Notes under the pieces: model-generated | Told to the model about the DNA's origin: nothing | Database searches by the model: none | The model's input: only the letters and a program-made list of their open reading frames with translations | Made by a program: the position numbers and the translations under genes | NCBI GenBank assembly: GCA_050084985.1 | Contig: JBITNC010000001.1 | Span: forward strand, 53,630,001 to 53,694,000 | Origin: Nageia nagi | Lineage: Eukaryota > Pinophyta | Length of the DNA: 64,000 nt | Direction of reading: 5' to 3' | Part shown: positions 25,360 through 36,838 of the stretch, piece by piece | Position numbering within the stretch: the stretch's first letter is position 1 | How the letters are laid out: each line of letters begins with the position of its first letter

Positions 25360-27000
25360 TCATCTAAGTGATGGTGCTAGCACTACAGTTGGTATGATAC
25401 TCCACCTCATCCAAAAACTCCTTTTGTGTCTTGATACTTCGTGCCATGTATGATTAGCAATGAAGTTTGTGATAGCTTGTCCCTTAATTGATTTTTGAGT
25501 GATAAAGACAAAATCAAATTCCTGAAGAAACATCACCCATTTTGCAGCTCTTTCTGATAGGTAGGATTTAGACATAAGATATCTGAGTGGATTAGCCTGA
25601 GCTATAACATAGTCGGTTTCCAAACATGTAATGTCTTAACTTTTTAGTTGAGAAGAGTATTGCAAAATACATCTTTTCGATTCAAGTATATCTTATTTCA
25701 TAGTCAAGCAAAATCTTATTGATGTAATAAATTGCTATTTCCTTATTGTTGTCATCTTTTTGATCTAACATTTCCCCTAAGGCACTTATGGTTGTTGAAA
25801 CATAAAGTACTAAGCTCTTTCATGAATCATAAGGGTCTAATACAAGAGGACTAATAAGATTTCTTTTGATGTTATCCAAAGCTTTTTGACACTTATCATA
25901 CTGAATGAATTTCTCACCTTTCTTCAATAAATGTGAAAAAGGAGAGATCATGTCTGCTAACTAAGTAATGAACCTTTTGACTACTTGCACTTTGCTAGAA
26001 AGACTTCTCAAGTCCTTTTAAATTTCTTGGCATTGGTAAATCAGCAATGGTTGTAACTTTCTTTGGATCTACCTCAATACCTCTTTGTGACACAATGAAA
26101 CCAAGCAATTTACTTGATGAGACCCCAAATGCACACTTTTAAGGCTTTAAATTCAATTTGTACTCTCTTATTCTTTGAAATTTTTTCCTCTAATATGAAA
26201 TGTGATCATCCTTGAATGCAAAGTTTTCTAAAATGTCATCAACATATACCTCAAGATTGTCATGTATCATATCATAGAACATGCTCATCATGGCTCTCTG
26301 ATAAGTTGCACCTGGATTCTTTAGACCAAAAGCTATGATGAACCAACAAAATATGCCATAAGGAGTAACAAAAGTTATCTTATGTTGGTCCTCCTTATTG
26401 ATCCTTATTTAGCTATAAATAAAAAAATCATCCATGAAAGATAAAATCTCATGGCTTGCTATTGAATTTACAATCATATCGATGTTAGGCAAAGGAAAGG
26501 CATCTTTGGGACATGCCTTGATGATATCCCTAAAATCTATACAACATCTTATCTCACCATTAGGCTTAGTTCTAGGAACAATGTTAGAAATCCATGGAGA
26601 ATAATCAATAGGAACAATGAAACTAGCAATGAGATATTTTTCAATTTTCTTTTTAATAGCAAGAGCTACCTTAGGATGCCTTTTTCAAGGTTTTTGTTGA
26701 ACAAGTTTAACATTTTTATTGAAAAATAGGCTATGAGTGAAAAAATTAGGATCAATACCAAGCATATTAGGATAAGACCAAGAAAATACATCAAAAAATT
26801 CTTTTAATAATAGGTGATACCTTTCTTATTCTTCCAAGGTTAACCAAGCTCCTATTTTGATCAATCATGGGTCCTCTTGGGTATCGATGTTTACTTCTTT
26901 TCTTCACTAAGATAGGATAACTCATCACTGAGTTGGGGTGACATATACAATGCTCTTAGTCCTACATCCAAACTCAACCATAAGACACATAGATAATGGA
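25360..27000 (-). pseudogene. pol: Tat element reverse transcriptase and first RNase H, broken
   Basis: On the minus strand, decayed RT text includes TPYGIFCWFIIAFGLKNPGA, then TYQRAMMSMFYDMIHD and EVYVDDILE near 26220-26350. The catalytic Y-V-D-D is intact. 25623 down to 25360 is the end of the first RNase H: ANPLRYLMSKSYLSERAAKW, then EFDFVFITQKSIKGQAITNF, a conserved gypsy signature. Between them, stops and shifts occur in every frame. The exact upstream boundary with protease is unclear. Confidence 0.82.
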
Positions 27001-27900
27001 GCAACAATGCTGGGATCGCAATGATGTCACTCCATTTACATAAGGGAAGAAAGATAAAAAAAAAGAAAAATAACCTAGACCTAACACTAACTCAATACAA
27101 AATGAACAAAAGTAAGGAGATCAATTAATAATTTAAATAAGCTTGATATCTCAAGAACCATAATACGAGCCTCTTTTTATTGGATTTGGGGAACTCACTC
27201 CATGCCCCCAACTTTTTTAGGATAGCATCATCATATGAAATTTCCACTCAAATCGAAGCCATAGGAGGTAAGAATGGATATGCATAATAAGCTTGTAATT
27301 CCTTTGTAGTACCATGCATAATAGTACAATGTATCCACTCATCAAGAATATATTTGGTGCAACTTATGTTACTATTGTCAACTTGTTGACTAATGAAAGG
27401 TGGTGTGTTAGATGTACAAGCATCAAATCCAATTTCATTTGTTCTCTTGTGTTGACCTTCATTAGGGATAGGCTGTATGATACCTTACTTATTCTCAACT
27501 AATCGTTTTCCATCATATTGACATTTTTGCATATAATGGTTAACAAAAGTAGAATCAAAACTATTGAAATGTAAACTTACCTTGTCAAATGGAGGTTGAG
27601 AAATAGGTGTAGTACTATCACCTATCAATGCACTTTTTTCATCATTTTCATGATATAAGGATTGAAAAACTTTAATAGGATCATCTTCCTCCTCATGAAC
27701 AGAATGATAACACTCAATTTTATCCTCATTCGAGCGATGATGTTGGGTTGTAGGGATAAAAAGCGATCATACAAGTTCCCTAAAATTCTCCCAGATGTCA
27801 ATCTCTTGGATTTTGTATATCCATAAGCTTACCTCTTATAGACTAATATTTGTTTTAGGTGTTGGATTGTCCCCTCATATTTAACCAATTCATAAGGTAT

Positions 27901-28497
27901 CTAAAATGTTTCAGTTGCTTGACATATATCTATAGGGTTATCCTCTGTATGAATAGTGACATGCTTTCCTTTATGCATAAACTTGATTGAATGATGTAAG
28001 GTAGAAGTGACAACCCTAATCTTATGGATCCATGGCCTTCCAAGAAATATGTTATATGGCAAATTTATTTGAAAAATATAAACCTTTTGATCAATAGGTC
28101 TACCACCTACTTCAATAGGCATAGTGACATAACCAATGTATTCCCTTTAAGTGTTATCAAACCCTTTAATGCTAATTATTGTTATTTTCATTTTTGCATA
28201 AATGGAAGATATGTATTTTTGTAATAAATAAATTGAATAAATATTAACATTTGACCTAGTATCCATCAATATTTTTTTAACAAGAATGCCATCAATATTA
28301 ACACAGATATACAGTCCTAAATTTTTTTCAATGACATCTTCACTAGGCAATTCATTATCTTGAAAGGAAAGTTTTTTACATATTAAATCAGTATCAAGAT
28401 TAGATACCAAATTAACAAATTTAGCCACAAAAATACCCACACTACCTTTAGTTTTCTTCAATGCATCAAATAAAGGATTTTTATGATCAATTGACAA
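27901..28497 (-). pseudogene. Tat element protease region, active site altered
   Basis: 28497 down to 28147 contains ILMDTRSNVNIYSIYLLQKY. The catalytic D-T-G reads D-T-R, a Gly to Arg change compatible with one G to A transition. 28122 down to 27901 (another frame) has VGGRPIDQKVYIFQ and LGRPWIHKIRVVTSTLHH, the protease C-terminal signature shared by Tat and Athila elements. The same signature is seen in more decayed form at 14350-14410. Confidence 0.85.
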
Positions 28498-28509
28498 TTA
28501 CAAAAGTTT

Positions 28510-29844
28510 GAAAATATTTATCCTAGCATGAGTTACCTTTAGTTGCTCAAGCAATTATTATGGATTGGAATTGCAAGGGATATTTGTTCTTTCTACAATG
28601 GCTGGATTGATGTTCCCTTTATGCCTTTATCTCCTAGTGGTGTTGCACAGTTCCTCATTGAAAATGATGTTCGTTAAAATTGGTTCTATGTCCTCTAAAT
28701 CGACTGCATAGGATTCATACTAAATTTTGCCATCATCTAAAAGTTTGTGTAACTATCATCTAAGAGTTTATGTAACTATTTCTATAGAATCATGTAAGAA
28801 TTTGTCTTATGACCTTTGACTTTATGAAAATTGCAAAATTTTGCTTCATTATACTGACTAGGTTTATCATCGTGAGGACCTAAGTCTTGCTTTGGATCAA
28901 GTTTGATGAGTCCCTTTTATAGGAAATCCTTGAACATCACAGCAGGAGCCGAAGGCAACTGATTGTTCTTCTTGAATTGTTGTTTTGCTTCACTCTTTTA
29001 TCTTTATTTGGATGATGGCTCTTTTATGGCATGGATCTCTTTATCCTCTTTTTTTTTATATCTAGTTCCTTTTGCTTTTTATCAAGATTTCCATATTTCA
29101 AGTTACCTATCTAAACTAAGCATCTCTCTTTTTGTGTAAGTCTGTTGACAATTTCTATGAATGGAAATGTCATATAATCTAGGGCTTAAAATTTGAGTAT
29201 CAGGTTTATGTTGTGGACAAACATGGATATGACATAGTTTTCAAATAAGGGTTTGGGGATCATGCTCCATATTTTTTGAAATCATTGGGAAAATTTATCA
29301 AATCTTTTATTTGTACCTTGAATGACACTAACTAGATTTGAAACTATCATTTGTCTAGGAGCATGATATTTGTAATGTATATAAAATTTTAAAATAAGCT
29401 ACGCATAGCAATTAATGGACTTAGTAGGTAAAGAAAAGCACCAATTGAGTGCATCACCTTTGAATGTTGTAGGTAAATATTTAGCCATTAGATTATCATT
29501 GACCCAAAATTTTAATTTGAACTTCATTTCGAAAGCCTTGATACGAGCCATAGGATCTCCCTCATCACTATATGTGTCAAAATAAGTTCTACTTATAAAT
29601 TAGGTGTTGTTGTGTTACAGATCTCATTGCATAATGGATTTGAATCTCTAGACATGGTTGGAATAGCGCCAACAGATGGATGGTTTCCCCCAATGTTAGA
29701 GGCATCACTTTGTTCTTCATTTTTATAAAGTATTTTCTTTAGATTAGCTTTGATGGCCTCATCAAAGCTATTGGCCATTGCAAGAAAATCTATGGGTTCC
29801 ATTTTTGAAACACTTGAAAAATTGATATTAGGGTTTTGATTCAA
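28510..29844 (-). pseudogene. gag: Tat element gag, broken
   Basis: An ATG at 29844 opens MNQNPNINFSSVSKMEPIDF, only about 30 bp past the primer site, so the leader is very short. The first frame ends at 29593. Decayed core text follows in shifted frames: WVNDNLMAKYLPTTFKGDAL, then NWCFSLPTKSI and, further on, NKRFDKFSQ. This is the L-P-x-x-F-K-G-x-A-L-x-W-F and RF-x-x pattern of retrotrans_gag. No zinc knuckle is recognisable. The protein cannot be produced. Confidence 0.75.
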
Positions 29845-29874
29845 CTAGTGAAGGATATAGCGATGTATCGAAAA

Positions 29875-29890
29875 GAAGTCAGGTTCACCA
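29875..29890 (-). other. Tat element primer binding site (putative)
   Basis: On the minus strand TGGTGAACCTGACTTC lies 2 bp from the 5' LTR, the normal place for a primer site. It starts with the TGG that pairs with a tRNA CCA end. I cannot assign the tRNA with confidence. Confidence 0.6.
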
Positions 29891-29892
29891 AT

Positions 29893-30631
29893 TGTTATAA
29901 CCAAAAAATAACAAAAATATTATTAAATTAAGGTTATTTATAGAATATTCAATTTACTAATTTAACCATGAAATTACAAAAAAATGATAATACAAGTGAT
30001 GATAATGATCTATTTGACCTTGACTTATCAAAAATGGAATTACGAAAGATACAAACTTCTACTATACCTATGACAATGATTGAAGGTGATATCCAGATGA
30101 AAGGGGATGAACGATGAGCTTCTCCAAAGAACGGAGCCAGATATCTAACCTTAATCTAGTGGTGGTGCCAAGAACCCAGTGACATTGCTTGGCTACCTTT
30201 CCAATTTAGCCTCTCCCTTTGCTCAATGTCATCTTATTACCTTTAATCCTTAGAATATCACTCACAGATGAGTAAAAGATAGCAGGAATGTGAAGCTCAA
30301 AGTATAACAATTTTCCAAAAATGATAGGTGGTGTTAAGAAATATCGATCAATAATGAAAAAAGTAATTACCACCTATCAAGGATTTAGGATTATGTTAGA
30401 TCATGTCATATATATGATCATGCACACCCTTCCACCTTTATAGGTAATAGATAGATAGCTAAGGCTTCTCCTTATGCTTATTGTGATGTCGATCGACCTC
30501 TTACAATAAAACATAAAGGTAGATAACAATGCACATTGATAAAGACATTTATATAATAAATTAAATAAATCATTTCAAATATCTAAAAAGGGTATTTTAA
30601 ATAAATTAAAATTCCTTTTTAGGTGTTAACA
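29893..30631 (-). repeat. Tat element 5' LTR
   Basis: 739 bp, starting (plus strand) TGTTATAACC and ending GTTAACA. It contains an extra segment (about 30205-30255, with CTTTGCTCAATGTCATC) missing from the other LTR, which explains most of the length difference. Confidence 0.87.
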
Positions 30632-31855
30632 ATTGGAGCTTACAATTCCTATGATAGAATAAGACATAATTGATGGCATACAACAAGTCAAGATAATCAC
30701 CAAGTGTTAAGGATTAACTCCTCAAAGAAGTGAAAATAAAAACCCTTTATGAATGTGAATCACAAATATGGTACTACTTTCTAATAAAGAGTTGAAATTT
30801 ACAAGGTTTGATGGTACTACAAATTTATGTCTTCATACATACATTTTTTTCTAATGAAGTATCCTTAATCACTCTGGATGAGGACTTGCATGCAAAGTTA
30901 TTTTCTTTGTCTCTAAAAGGAGAAGCTTCATATTGGTTCAACAAATTACCACATGATAGAATTACTAGATTTGGACAGTTAAATGCCTTTTGCAATCATT
31001 TCCAACTTTGTATTGCAAAGAAGTTTAGATTCGATGACTTGTTGAAGTTAAGAAAGAGAGAAGGATAATCAATGGAAAAATTTATTAGATTTTGGACCAA
31101 AAAGGCTAACCAGATTTGCATAGATAATGATATGAAGATCAAAGCATTCTTAGAAGCACTCCAACCTAAGTATGTAGTAGAATGTTTCAATTATCGTAAG
31201 TTGCCTCTTCATGCATTTCTATAAGCATTATTAGAAAAAGAGCAATCCAACATCAGATATAGTCATTGTAAACCATAATTAAAGCAAAAAGGGGATAGAT
31301 CATCCCACTAAAATAAAATGGAACATTCTTATGAAGCACCAATAGTTACCAAAGTGGAAAAGGTACAACAACCTGCAATGGAAATAATGAAAGTTCGCAA
31401 AGTTGAGAAAGAAGAAAAATAAGTTTACACAAAGTATCAAAAATTTTATAGATGGAAATTTACACCTATTTATGATGATATCGATGAGGTCATAAGAACT
31501 TTGATAAAGCGAAAATTATTAGTCCCACCACCAAAGCATACAACTCAACCATCCTTTGTAGAAAGAGGACCAAAGAAGTTTAAATCAAATGAGTTTGTGC
31601 ATATCATCAACAATGATGGCATGCAAGAAAGTATTATATCGTATTACTAAACAAGATTTAGGACCTCATTGATAAAAATAAGATCGCTTTTCTAGAGCCA
31701 AAGTCAGATACTTAGCCAAGGTCATTGAGAGGATCTCAACATGAAAAGAACAAGATTATGGACATCTTCAACAACCCATTTTCGAATTTTATCATAATAA
31801 AGTCATCAAACATAAGTGTTAACTTCGTGGGTACTCTTCCTCCATCTCAGTAGAA
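30632..31855 (+). pseudogene. gag: Ty3/gypsy gag, right half of the split plus-strand element
   Basis: 30808-31068 encodes DEDLHAKLFSLSLKGEASYW, then FNKLPHDRITRFGQLNAF and FDDLLKLRKREG, a clear retrotrans_gag core. The frame continues past a TAA to EKFIRFWTKKANQIC, then KAFLEALQPKYV. 31430-31560 gives RWKFTPIYDDIDEVIRTL, then KRKLLVPPPK, the linker before the knuckle and protease found in Tat/Athila-like gag-pol. 31640-31850 continues weakly (KNKIAFLEP-like text). Protease, RT and integrase are missing. Stops are mostly TAA/TAG. It is the downstream part of the element interrupted at 23089. Confidence 0.78.
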
Positions 31856-33048
31856 AGGTACATATTATTTTTCTTGCTCTTGTCAATTATAATTTTTTGA
31901 CATGTATACAATAGTATAGGTGTCTCTATTTTGGTTTTATGGTCAAATTCCCCATATATCTCCATGTTTGTGCTAGGATACAATTTACTAGTTTGTCATC
32001 CCCATCACACTAGGGGCATTCATTAGTCACCAGAGTTCACATCCTCGTACCATTTTGTAGCTTTGTGTGGGCGCTAATCTCAACATGAATGCTAGTCTTC
32101 TTGCCAAATCTTAGGAAGCCAATAGTATCATTAGCTCATCCATTCTCATTTAGAAGATATGGCCTATGCCCTATGTGGATTTATCATCATTTACTAAGAA
32201 AAACTTGGCTCAGTTTAGCTTGACGAATTTTTTGCTTAGGGTCATCTCTTAGTTCCTTAACTTTTTATCATCTATTCTTGTTTCTATTTCCCTAGAGAAT
32301 CAATCTGGTGTTGAAGAGGTTATTTCTAGCTCCATTTCCTATCTACCACACCAACTTCCATGCTATATTTCTTGGCATATTTCATGTATATTTAAAACTT
32401 TTCCGCTTCCAAATACCCTTCCCAACACCTTGAACATTGTTACATTATGCATCTAGCCTTTACCTGGATTTTGTATCCATAGGACCACATTCACATTCAT
32501 ATTACCTTACCTACAACCATGACAAAACTTCATTTTTCCTTATCCAAACAATGAAATACAATGCCTCCATGTTATCTTGACCTACCATATCACCCCAACA
32601 CCATGATTTGTTAAAAATACTGACTCCCGCACTCGGTTCAATTCATAATTTTTACAATACATTTCATATCCCAACCATCTTGTTTATGCGATCCTAGTCA
32701 TTTCTTGACAAATTAGAGGTGTTCATTTCCCATTAATCACACATATGTTAAACAAATTTAAAAATAATTAAAAATATTAATCATTCATGCCATACACATT
32801 TCATAAATACATCTCATAAAATAAGTCATAATATATAATTTGATTTCCAAAAGATGTAGTACATTTCTTGTCAACTTATAAAATCATCAACCATTACAGT
32901 CAATTTCCTATGCTAACACTACTTGTCACTATCATCCATCACCTACAAGTCTTCTATGACACTTTCCCTGATCTAGCATCCTAAAGGGACTTGAGCTGTC
33001 CTAATAAGACTTACCCTCATATTGCTCTTCCATTGCTACTAGTTGTGC
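31856..33048. other. No recognisable feature
   Basis: Only short frames, no LTR pair, no inverted repeats. Slightly C-rich on the plus strand (32300-32700). Confidence 0.45.
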
Positions 33049-33324
33049 CTACAAGTACCCTTTTTCATCCAAGAGGTCCTCTATCTTATTTTGCTCTAAA
33101 ACATGATCCATCATCCTTAGGAAGTTTTGATCCTGGGAATCTTGGTGCATTTTATGCAATGTCTCCACACTCTGCTCCAAGGCCTCCAAACGCACCTTTA
33201 GTGGCTCTAACTCTTGATCTTTCGCAACACTTTCCTTCCTCAAACTAGCTAAGGTCTCCTCCACCTGTAACCTAACGACCTTCTCTAGATCCAGGTCTAA
33301 TTTTCGTTTGATTAACAAAGCCAA
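33049..33324 (-). CDS. Short coiled-coil protein or fragment, unrecognised
   Basis: A 91-codon minus-strand frame starting MALLIKRKLDLDLEKVVRLQ. From residue 10 to 70 it is rich in Leu, Glu, Lys and Gln with heptad-like spacing (EETLASLRKE, then LKVRLEALEQSVETLHKM), which predicts a coiled coil. The composition is unlike random AT-rich frames nearby. It ends EDLLDEKGYL. No catalytic motif is visible. It may be the N-terminal coiled coil of a gag or ORF1-type protein whose rest has decayed, since several plant retroelement gags begin this way. I cannot name it. Whether it is expressed is unknown. Confidence 0.32.
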   Translation of the reverse strand: MALLIKRKLDLDLEKVVRLQVEETLASLRKESVAKDQELEPLKVRLEALEQSVETLHKMHQDSQDQNFLRMMDHVLEQNKIEDLLDEKGYL

Positions 33325-33785
33325 AACAAGGCATGTTCATGAATTTTTCAAGCTCAATTTCTCGAAAAATGATTATTTTTCAAGATTTCTAAAATAATTT
33401 GAGGAGTAAAATATTTTTCTAAATTGCCAAAATTGTTTCCCTATTAAATAACTAAATATGTAAAATCATTTAAAAAAAATAAAATTGAAATAATCATCTC
33501 CAAGAAAATAAAATTAAAATAACTAAAAAATTATTAATTATAAAAAAAAGGTCTAAATATTGTAATTATATTTTTTTATGTAATAGAAATCGCCAATATT
33601 TAATAAATATTATTTATATATTTCCTTCAAAATTTATTTCAAATCTCCATATAGTTTTGAAATATTCAATTTAAAATAAAAAAGAAAAATTATTAAGGGT
33701 TCACCAAAATTCGTTTCGCGCATCCTAATCCAGCAACCGCTTTTGGATTTCATTTCATATTGGTGTAAAGCCCTACTCTGCAACC
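33325..33785. other. AT-rich gap
   Basis: A/T homopolymer-rich text with no gene or repeat array. Confidence 0.55.
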
Positions 33786-33945
33786 TTTGAGGCATTCCTT
33801 CAGAATGTGCCACCATGGGAGCTCCAAAAGAAGGTATGGACATCCATCAAAGAGTAGTTGAAAATGGTTTTTCATCGAATTGTTGTGGTTGTGAAAGTCC
33901 TTATCCCTCGAAATCATATATTAACAGATGTAGAACTAGATGGCC
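33786..33945 (+). pseudogene. PPR repeat fragment
   Basis: 33805-33885 encodes ATMGAPKEGMDIHQRVVENG, almost the same as the L-type PPR text at 34675-34740 and 35050-35110. It is one of at least three partial copies of the same PPR unit within 1.4 kb. After about 33945 the similarity ends in unrelated sequence. Confidence 0.75.
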
Positions 33946-34044
33946 ATACGACTACCTCATCTGTTTTGAAGGCGATGCTCGTTTGTTGCTGGCGTTTTCT
34001 CGGTCGCATAATATCATCACTTACCTACCAACTACCAAAATGAG

Positions 34045-35125
34045 ATGAATATCACTCGCATACAACTCTGCCTCCATAGGCCGTTGAAGATGCAATGCTC
34101 TTCAGCATGTCTTCAACTCCTGCAGATCTGCATCGCCAACAAGGCCCTTCCAAAGGGCAAGCTCGTTCATTCATTTATCAATCGCATAGGACTTAACCCT
34201 GCATCCCACAAATAAATTTCTGCAAAAAAACTATCCACATGTATGTCAACTACGGAAGTTTGGCAGACACCTATGAAGTTGTCGACTGTATGACTGAACG
34301 AAACCCCGATAATTTCAAGTTACCAAATATCAGAAACAGTCCAACCAGATCAATTGACCTTTCTGAGCGTCCTCAGAGCAGGCGCCAAACTGGGAGATTC
34401 GCAAGAGGGTTTATACATACATCAAAGACTCTTTAAAAGAGGATTTCTGTCAAAGGTTGTGGTTGTGAGCACCCTGGGAAATATGTATGCAAAATGTGGA
34501 AGCGCAGAGAAGGCACGGGAATTGTTTGATAAAATGGATGATGAGACACGGTTTCATGGACTGCAATGATTGCAGGATATGCACAAAAAGGGTTTTTCGT
34601 GAAGGCCCTGAAGACTTAGCAAATGCAATTGTCGAGAGTGAAGCCAGACTCTGCAAACTTTGCTAGCATTCTCGGCATGTGCCACCATGGGAGCCCTAGA
34701 AGAAGGTATGAACATCCATCAAAGAGTAGTTGAAGACAGTTTTTCATCGATTGTTGTGGTTGTGAGTGCCCTGATAGACATGTATGCAAAATATGGAAGA
34801 ATACAAAATGCCTCATCAAGATGCAGTCTCATGGACTGCGATGATCGCTGGATATGCACAAAACGGATACGTTGAAAGGGTTTGTGAATTGTTTCACCAA
34901 ATGCCTCATTGAAATCCGTTTCATGGAATGCAATGATTGCAGGATATGCATATAAGGATTTTCTGAGAAGGCTCTAGAAAATTTTGAGCAGATGCAATTG
35001 TCAGATGCAAAGTCAAACTCTGTAACCTTTGCCAGCATTTTTCCAGCGTGTGCCACAGTGGGATCTCTAGAAGAAGGTATGGACATCCATTAAAGAGTAG
35101 TTGAAAATGGTTTTGCATCGAATTA
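34045..35125 (+). pseudogene. PLS-class pentatricopeptide repeat (PPR) pseudogene
   Basis: PPR proteins are RNA-binding factors of plastids and mitochondria. The ATG at 34045 gives MNITRIQLCLHRPLKMQCSS, then LLQICIANKALPKGKLVHSF, a typical N-terminal PPR start in land plants, and ends at TAA 34213. 34354-34569 carries YIHQRLFKRGFLSKVVVVST, then LGNMYAKCGSAEKARELFDK, a full L/S motif pair. 34660-34875 repeats ACATMGALEEGMNIHQRVVE, then ALIDMYAKYGRI. 34915-35110 again gives SWNAMIAGYAYKDF and a last copy of the DIHQ unit. At least four frameshifts and stops separate the pieces. No intron is needed. The E and DYW parts of such genes appear separately at 40977 and 36839. Confidence 0.88.
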
Positions 35126-35375
35126 AACCATGTTTTTTATATTTAACTACTAAAATTATTGTCCAGATTTGATTATTGGAATTATTTAGTTATAGAAGTG
35201 AAAATTCTAGTTTATAAAGCTATTAAAGTGCAGATTTTGCACTGTCCATGGATAAAAATACCAAAAATTTTCTAGGTGGAATTAGAACATGTTTTGTATA
35301 TTTAACTAAAAAATATTATCCAGATTTGATTATTGAAATTCTTTAGTGCTAGAAGTGAAAAGTCTGGCTTTCAAA
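35125..35375 (+). repeat. Two adjacent copies of a dispersed noncoding repeat
   Basis: A block containing AAAATACCAA, then TTTGTATATTTAACTA and CAGATTTGATTATTG, then TTTAGTG-TAGAAGTGAAAA, occurs at 35225-35375. Its second half occurs at 35125-35210. Further copies lie at 36705-36835 and 41258-41400, always on the plus strand and always near PPR-derived sequence. Confidence 0.75.
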
Positions 35376-35872
35376 GATCCATTTAATTATATAATTCATG
35401 TAAATTTGGTTTGCGGGTTTTAAAATAGGTTAATGTCGTGGGTCATCAATCTGACTATTGTTTTACTATAATTAGTATCCTTATACTGAAACTCCTTGTT
35501 TATATAAATAAATACATAGAAATTCTCCAGTTTTGGCTGGTGTATGTAGAAAAATGGAGCTATGTCAGCAAAAGGCTTTGTTATTTTTTTTGACAAAATC
35601 ATATATTTTACGTCTTGTCTTTATCACATGTCAAGAATTGTAAACCATTCCTTTCAAAAATTGTTGGATGTTTACCAACATTTGACATTCTCACTCTGTT
35701 TAGTTCCAAGTTCCAACATCAAAATGATGACTGTTGCCTCATTCCTGGGAAATACACAAGCTTCTTAAAGCATTATTGTTTGGATATCACCTTTAATAGT
35801 GTTAGGTGCAAGCTACTAGAATTTTATTCATGTGATGCTGATTTTTTTATTTTATACTACAGGATTAGGTGG
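35376..35872. other. Noncoding, probably intron sequence of the captured exon
   Basis: No reading frame of note. The right part (35840-35872) is T-rich and ends TTTTATACTACAG, a good splice acceptor for the exon at 35873, so at least this end is likely an intron remnant. Confidence 0.45.
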
Positions 35873-36134
35873 AATGCACTTGGTTACATTTAGGGTGGAA
35901 GGAGGGCATCGATTACCACCAACTACAATCTCTCAAGGTGATATAGTTTGTATTAAGATATCTGACAGTAAGGGTGCAGGTGCTACATCATGTGTCCAAG
36001 GTTTTGTGCATTCGCTTGGTGAAGATGGTTATAGCATTGGAATGTTGCTACAGAGATTCCACCTTTTCTAAGCTCTTTGGCAGGTCTTTACAAATTGATA
36101 GAATATTGGCTCCGCAGATGCAATCACATATGAG
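35873..36134 (+). pseudogene. Orphan exon of a SMUBP-2/IGHMBP2-like helicase gene
   Basis: After the acceptor TACTACAG the exon encodes GLGGMHLVTFRVEGGHRLPP, then TTISQGDIVCIKISDSKGAG and ATSCVQGFVHSLGEDGYSIG. I recognise this as the N-terminal beta-barrel region, upstream of the helicase motifs, of plant SMUBP-2-like superfamily 1 helicases (UPF1-like). The reading frame then shifts near 36045, and the rest reads STFSKLFGRSLQIDRI followed in another frame by GSADAITYE. The exon ends in GAG at 36134, directly followed by a GT donor. Flanking exons are not visible within 500 bp. It is a broken, intron-flanked fragment, so it was copied as DNA and not by retroposition. The family call is from memory of the proteins and needs a search. 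Confidence 0.68.
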
Positions 36135-36634
36135 GTTATTTTAGTGCTTTTACTACTTTTTATTAAAAAAATATCAAACTAATTTATTAAAAAAAAACAA
36201 CAATTTTGTTTTGCATTTTTCACCTGTCCGTGAAGAGACTTTTTTCATCTTTTACTTTATAGGCAAAATGTAACATCAAGCCACTCCTATACTATGTGAC
36301 GCAAGTGGAATATCCACAAGAAATAGAACAGTACATGCATCTACTATATCAAAGCGAACACAAATACTGCATAGGTAACACAACAAATATAGCAAGTATG
36401 GATGCCTGATATTGTAACATCATGGTATATGGATACAATGCTCCAAATTTTTTGAGATATTACTAATCTTTTGGGTTACTGAGTGTGAAGATTGAGTTGT
36501 CACTGTAACAATTTAAATTCTCTAGTGTGAACATTTACTATCAATGTACATGAATCAATCTTGCCCACACAGAATGCTGAGTGCATGGACAAGTTAACAC
36601 TTACCTGTTTCCACTCAAATGAGGAGACCTTCTA
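36135..36634. other. Noncoding, downstream flank of the orphan exon
   Basis: T-rich start after a GT donor, consistent with an intron. No further exon was recognised. Confidence 0.4.
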
Positions 36635-36835
36635 TTAACTTGTGCCTATGTTTCCATCAGTCATTTGGGCTCAAATTCTATGAAGTAACTTCTTTATAGG
36701 TTGATGCAGATTTTGCATTGTCCATAGATAAAAATACCAAGAATTTGTTGTGTGTAATTAGACCATGTTTTGTATATTTAAGTACTAAAAATTATTGTCC
36801 AGATTTGATTATTGGAATTCTTTAGTGATAGAGTT
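36635..36835 (+). repeat. Dispersed repeat copy directly before the DYW segment
   Basis: Matches 41190-41400 along about 200 bp: TTGTGCCTATGTTT, then TAGGTTGATGCAGATTTTGC, then CAGATTTGATTATTGGA. It contains TTCTTTATAG followed by GTTGATGCAG, which looks like a splice acceptor. It may be an intron or spacer that separated E and DYW parts in the parent gene. Confidence 0.72.
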
Positions 36836-36838
36836 GTG

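Larger units (their letters stand above)
23089..30631 (-). mobile_element. Ty3/gypsy element, Tat lineage, complete but dead
   Basis: Both terminal repeats have TGTTA...TAACA-type inverted ends, and read on the minus strand the element runs LTR, primer site, gag, protease, RT, RNase H, second RNase H, integrase, LTR. RT before integrase is Ty3/gypsy order. The extra archaeal-type RNase H after the first one is the mark of the Tat lineage. The LTRs differ by many substitutions plus an insertion of about 40 bp in the right LTR, and every open frame is short, so the copy is old. It landed in a plus-strand gypsy element, whose gag resumes at 30632. Confidence 0.9.

Noticed and set aside
32991-33248. 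Pro/Ser/Leu-rich plus-strand frame
   Set aside because: It is the complement of the coiled-coil frame, which has the more protein-like composition.
34450-35118. Several minus-strand frames over the PPR pseudogene
   Set aside because: Shadows of the plus-strand PPR coding sequence, which explains the lack of stops on the other strand.
35615-35893. 92-codon frame running into the helicase exon
   Set aside because: Its first part lies in intron-like sequence before the CTACAG acceptor. Only the end is exon.
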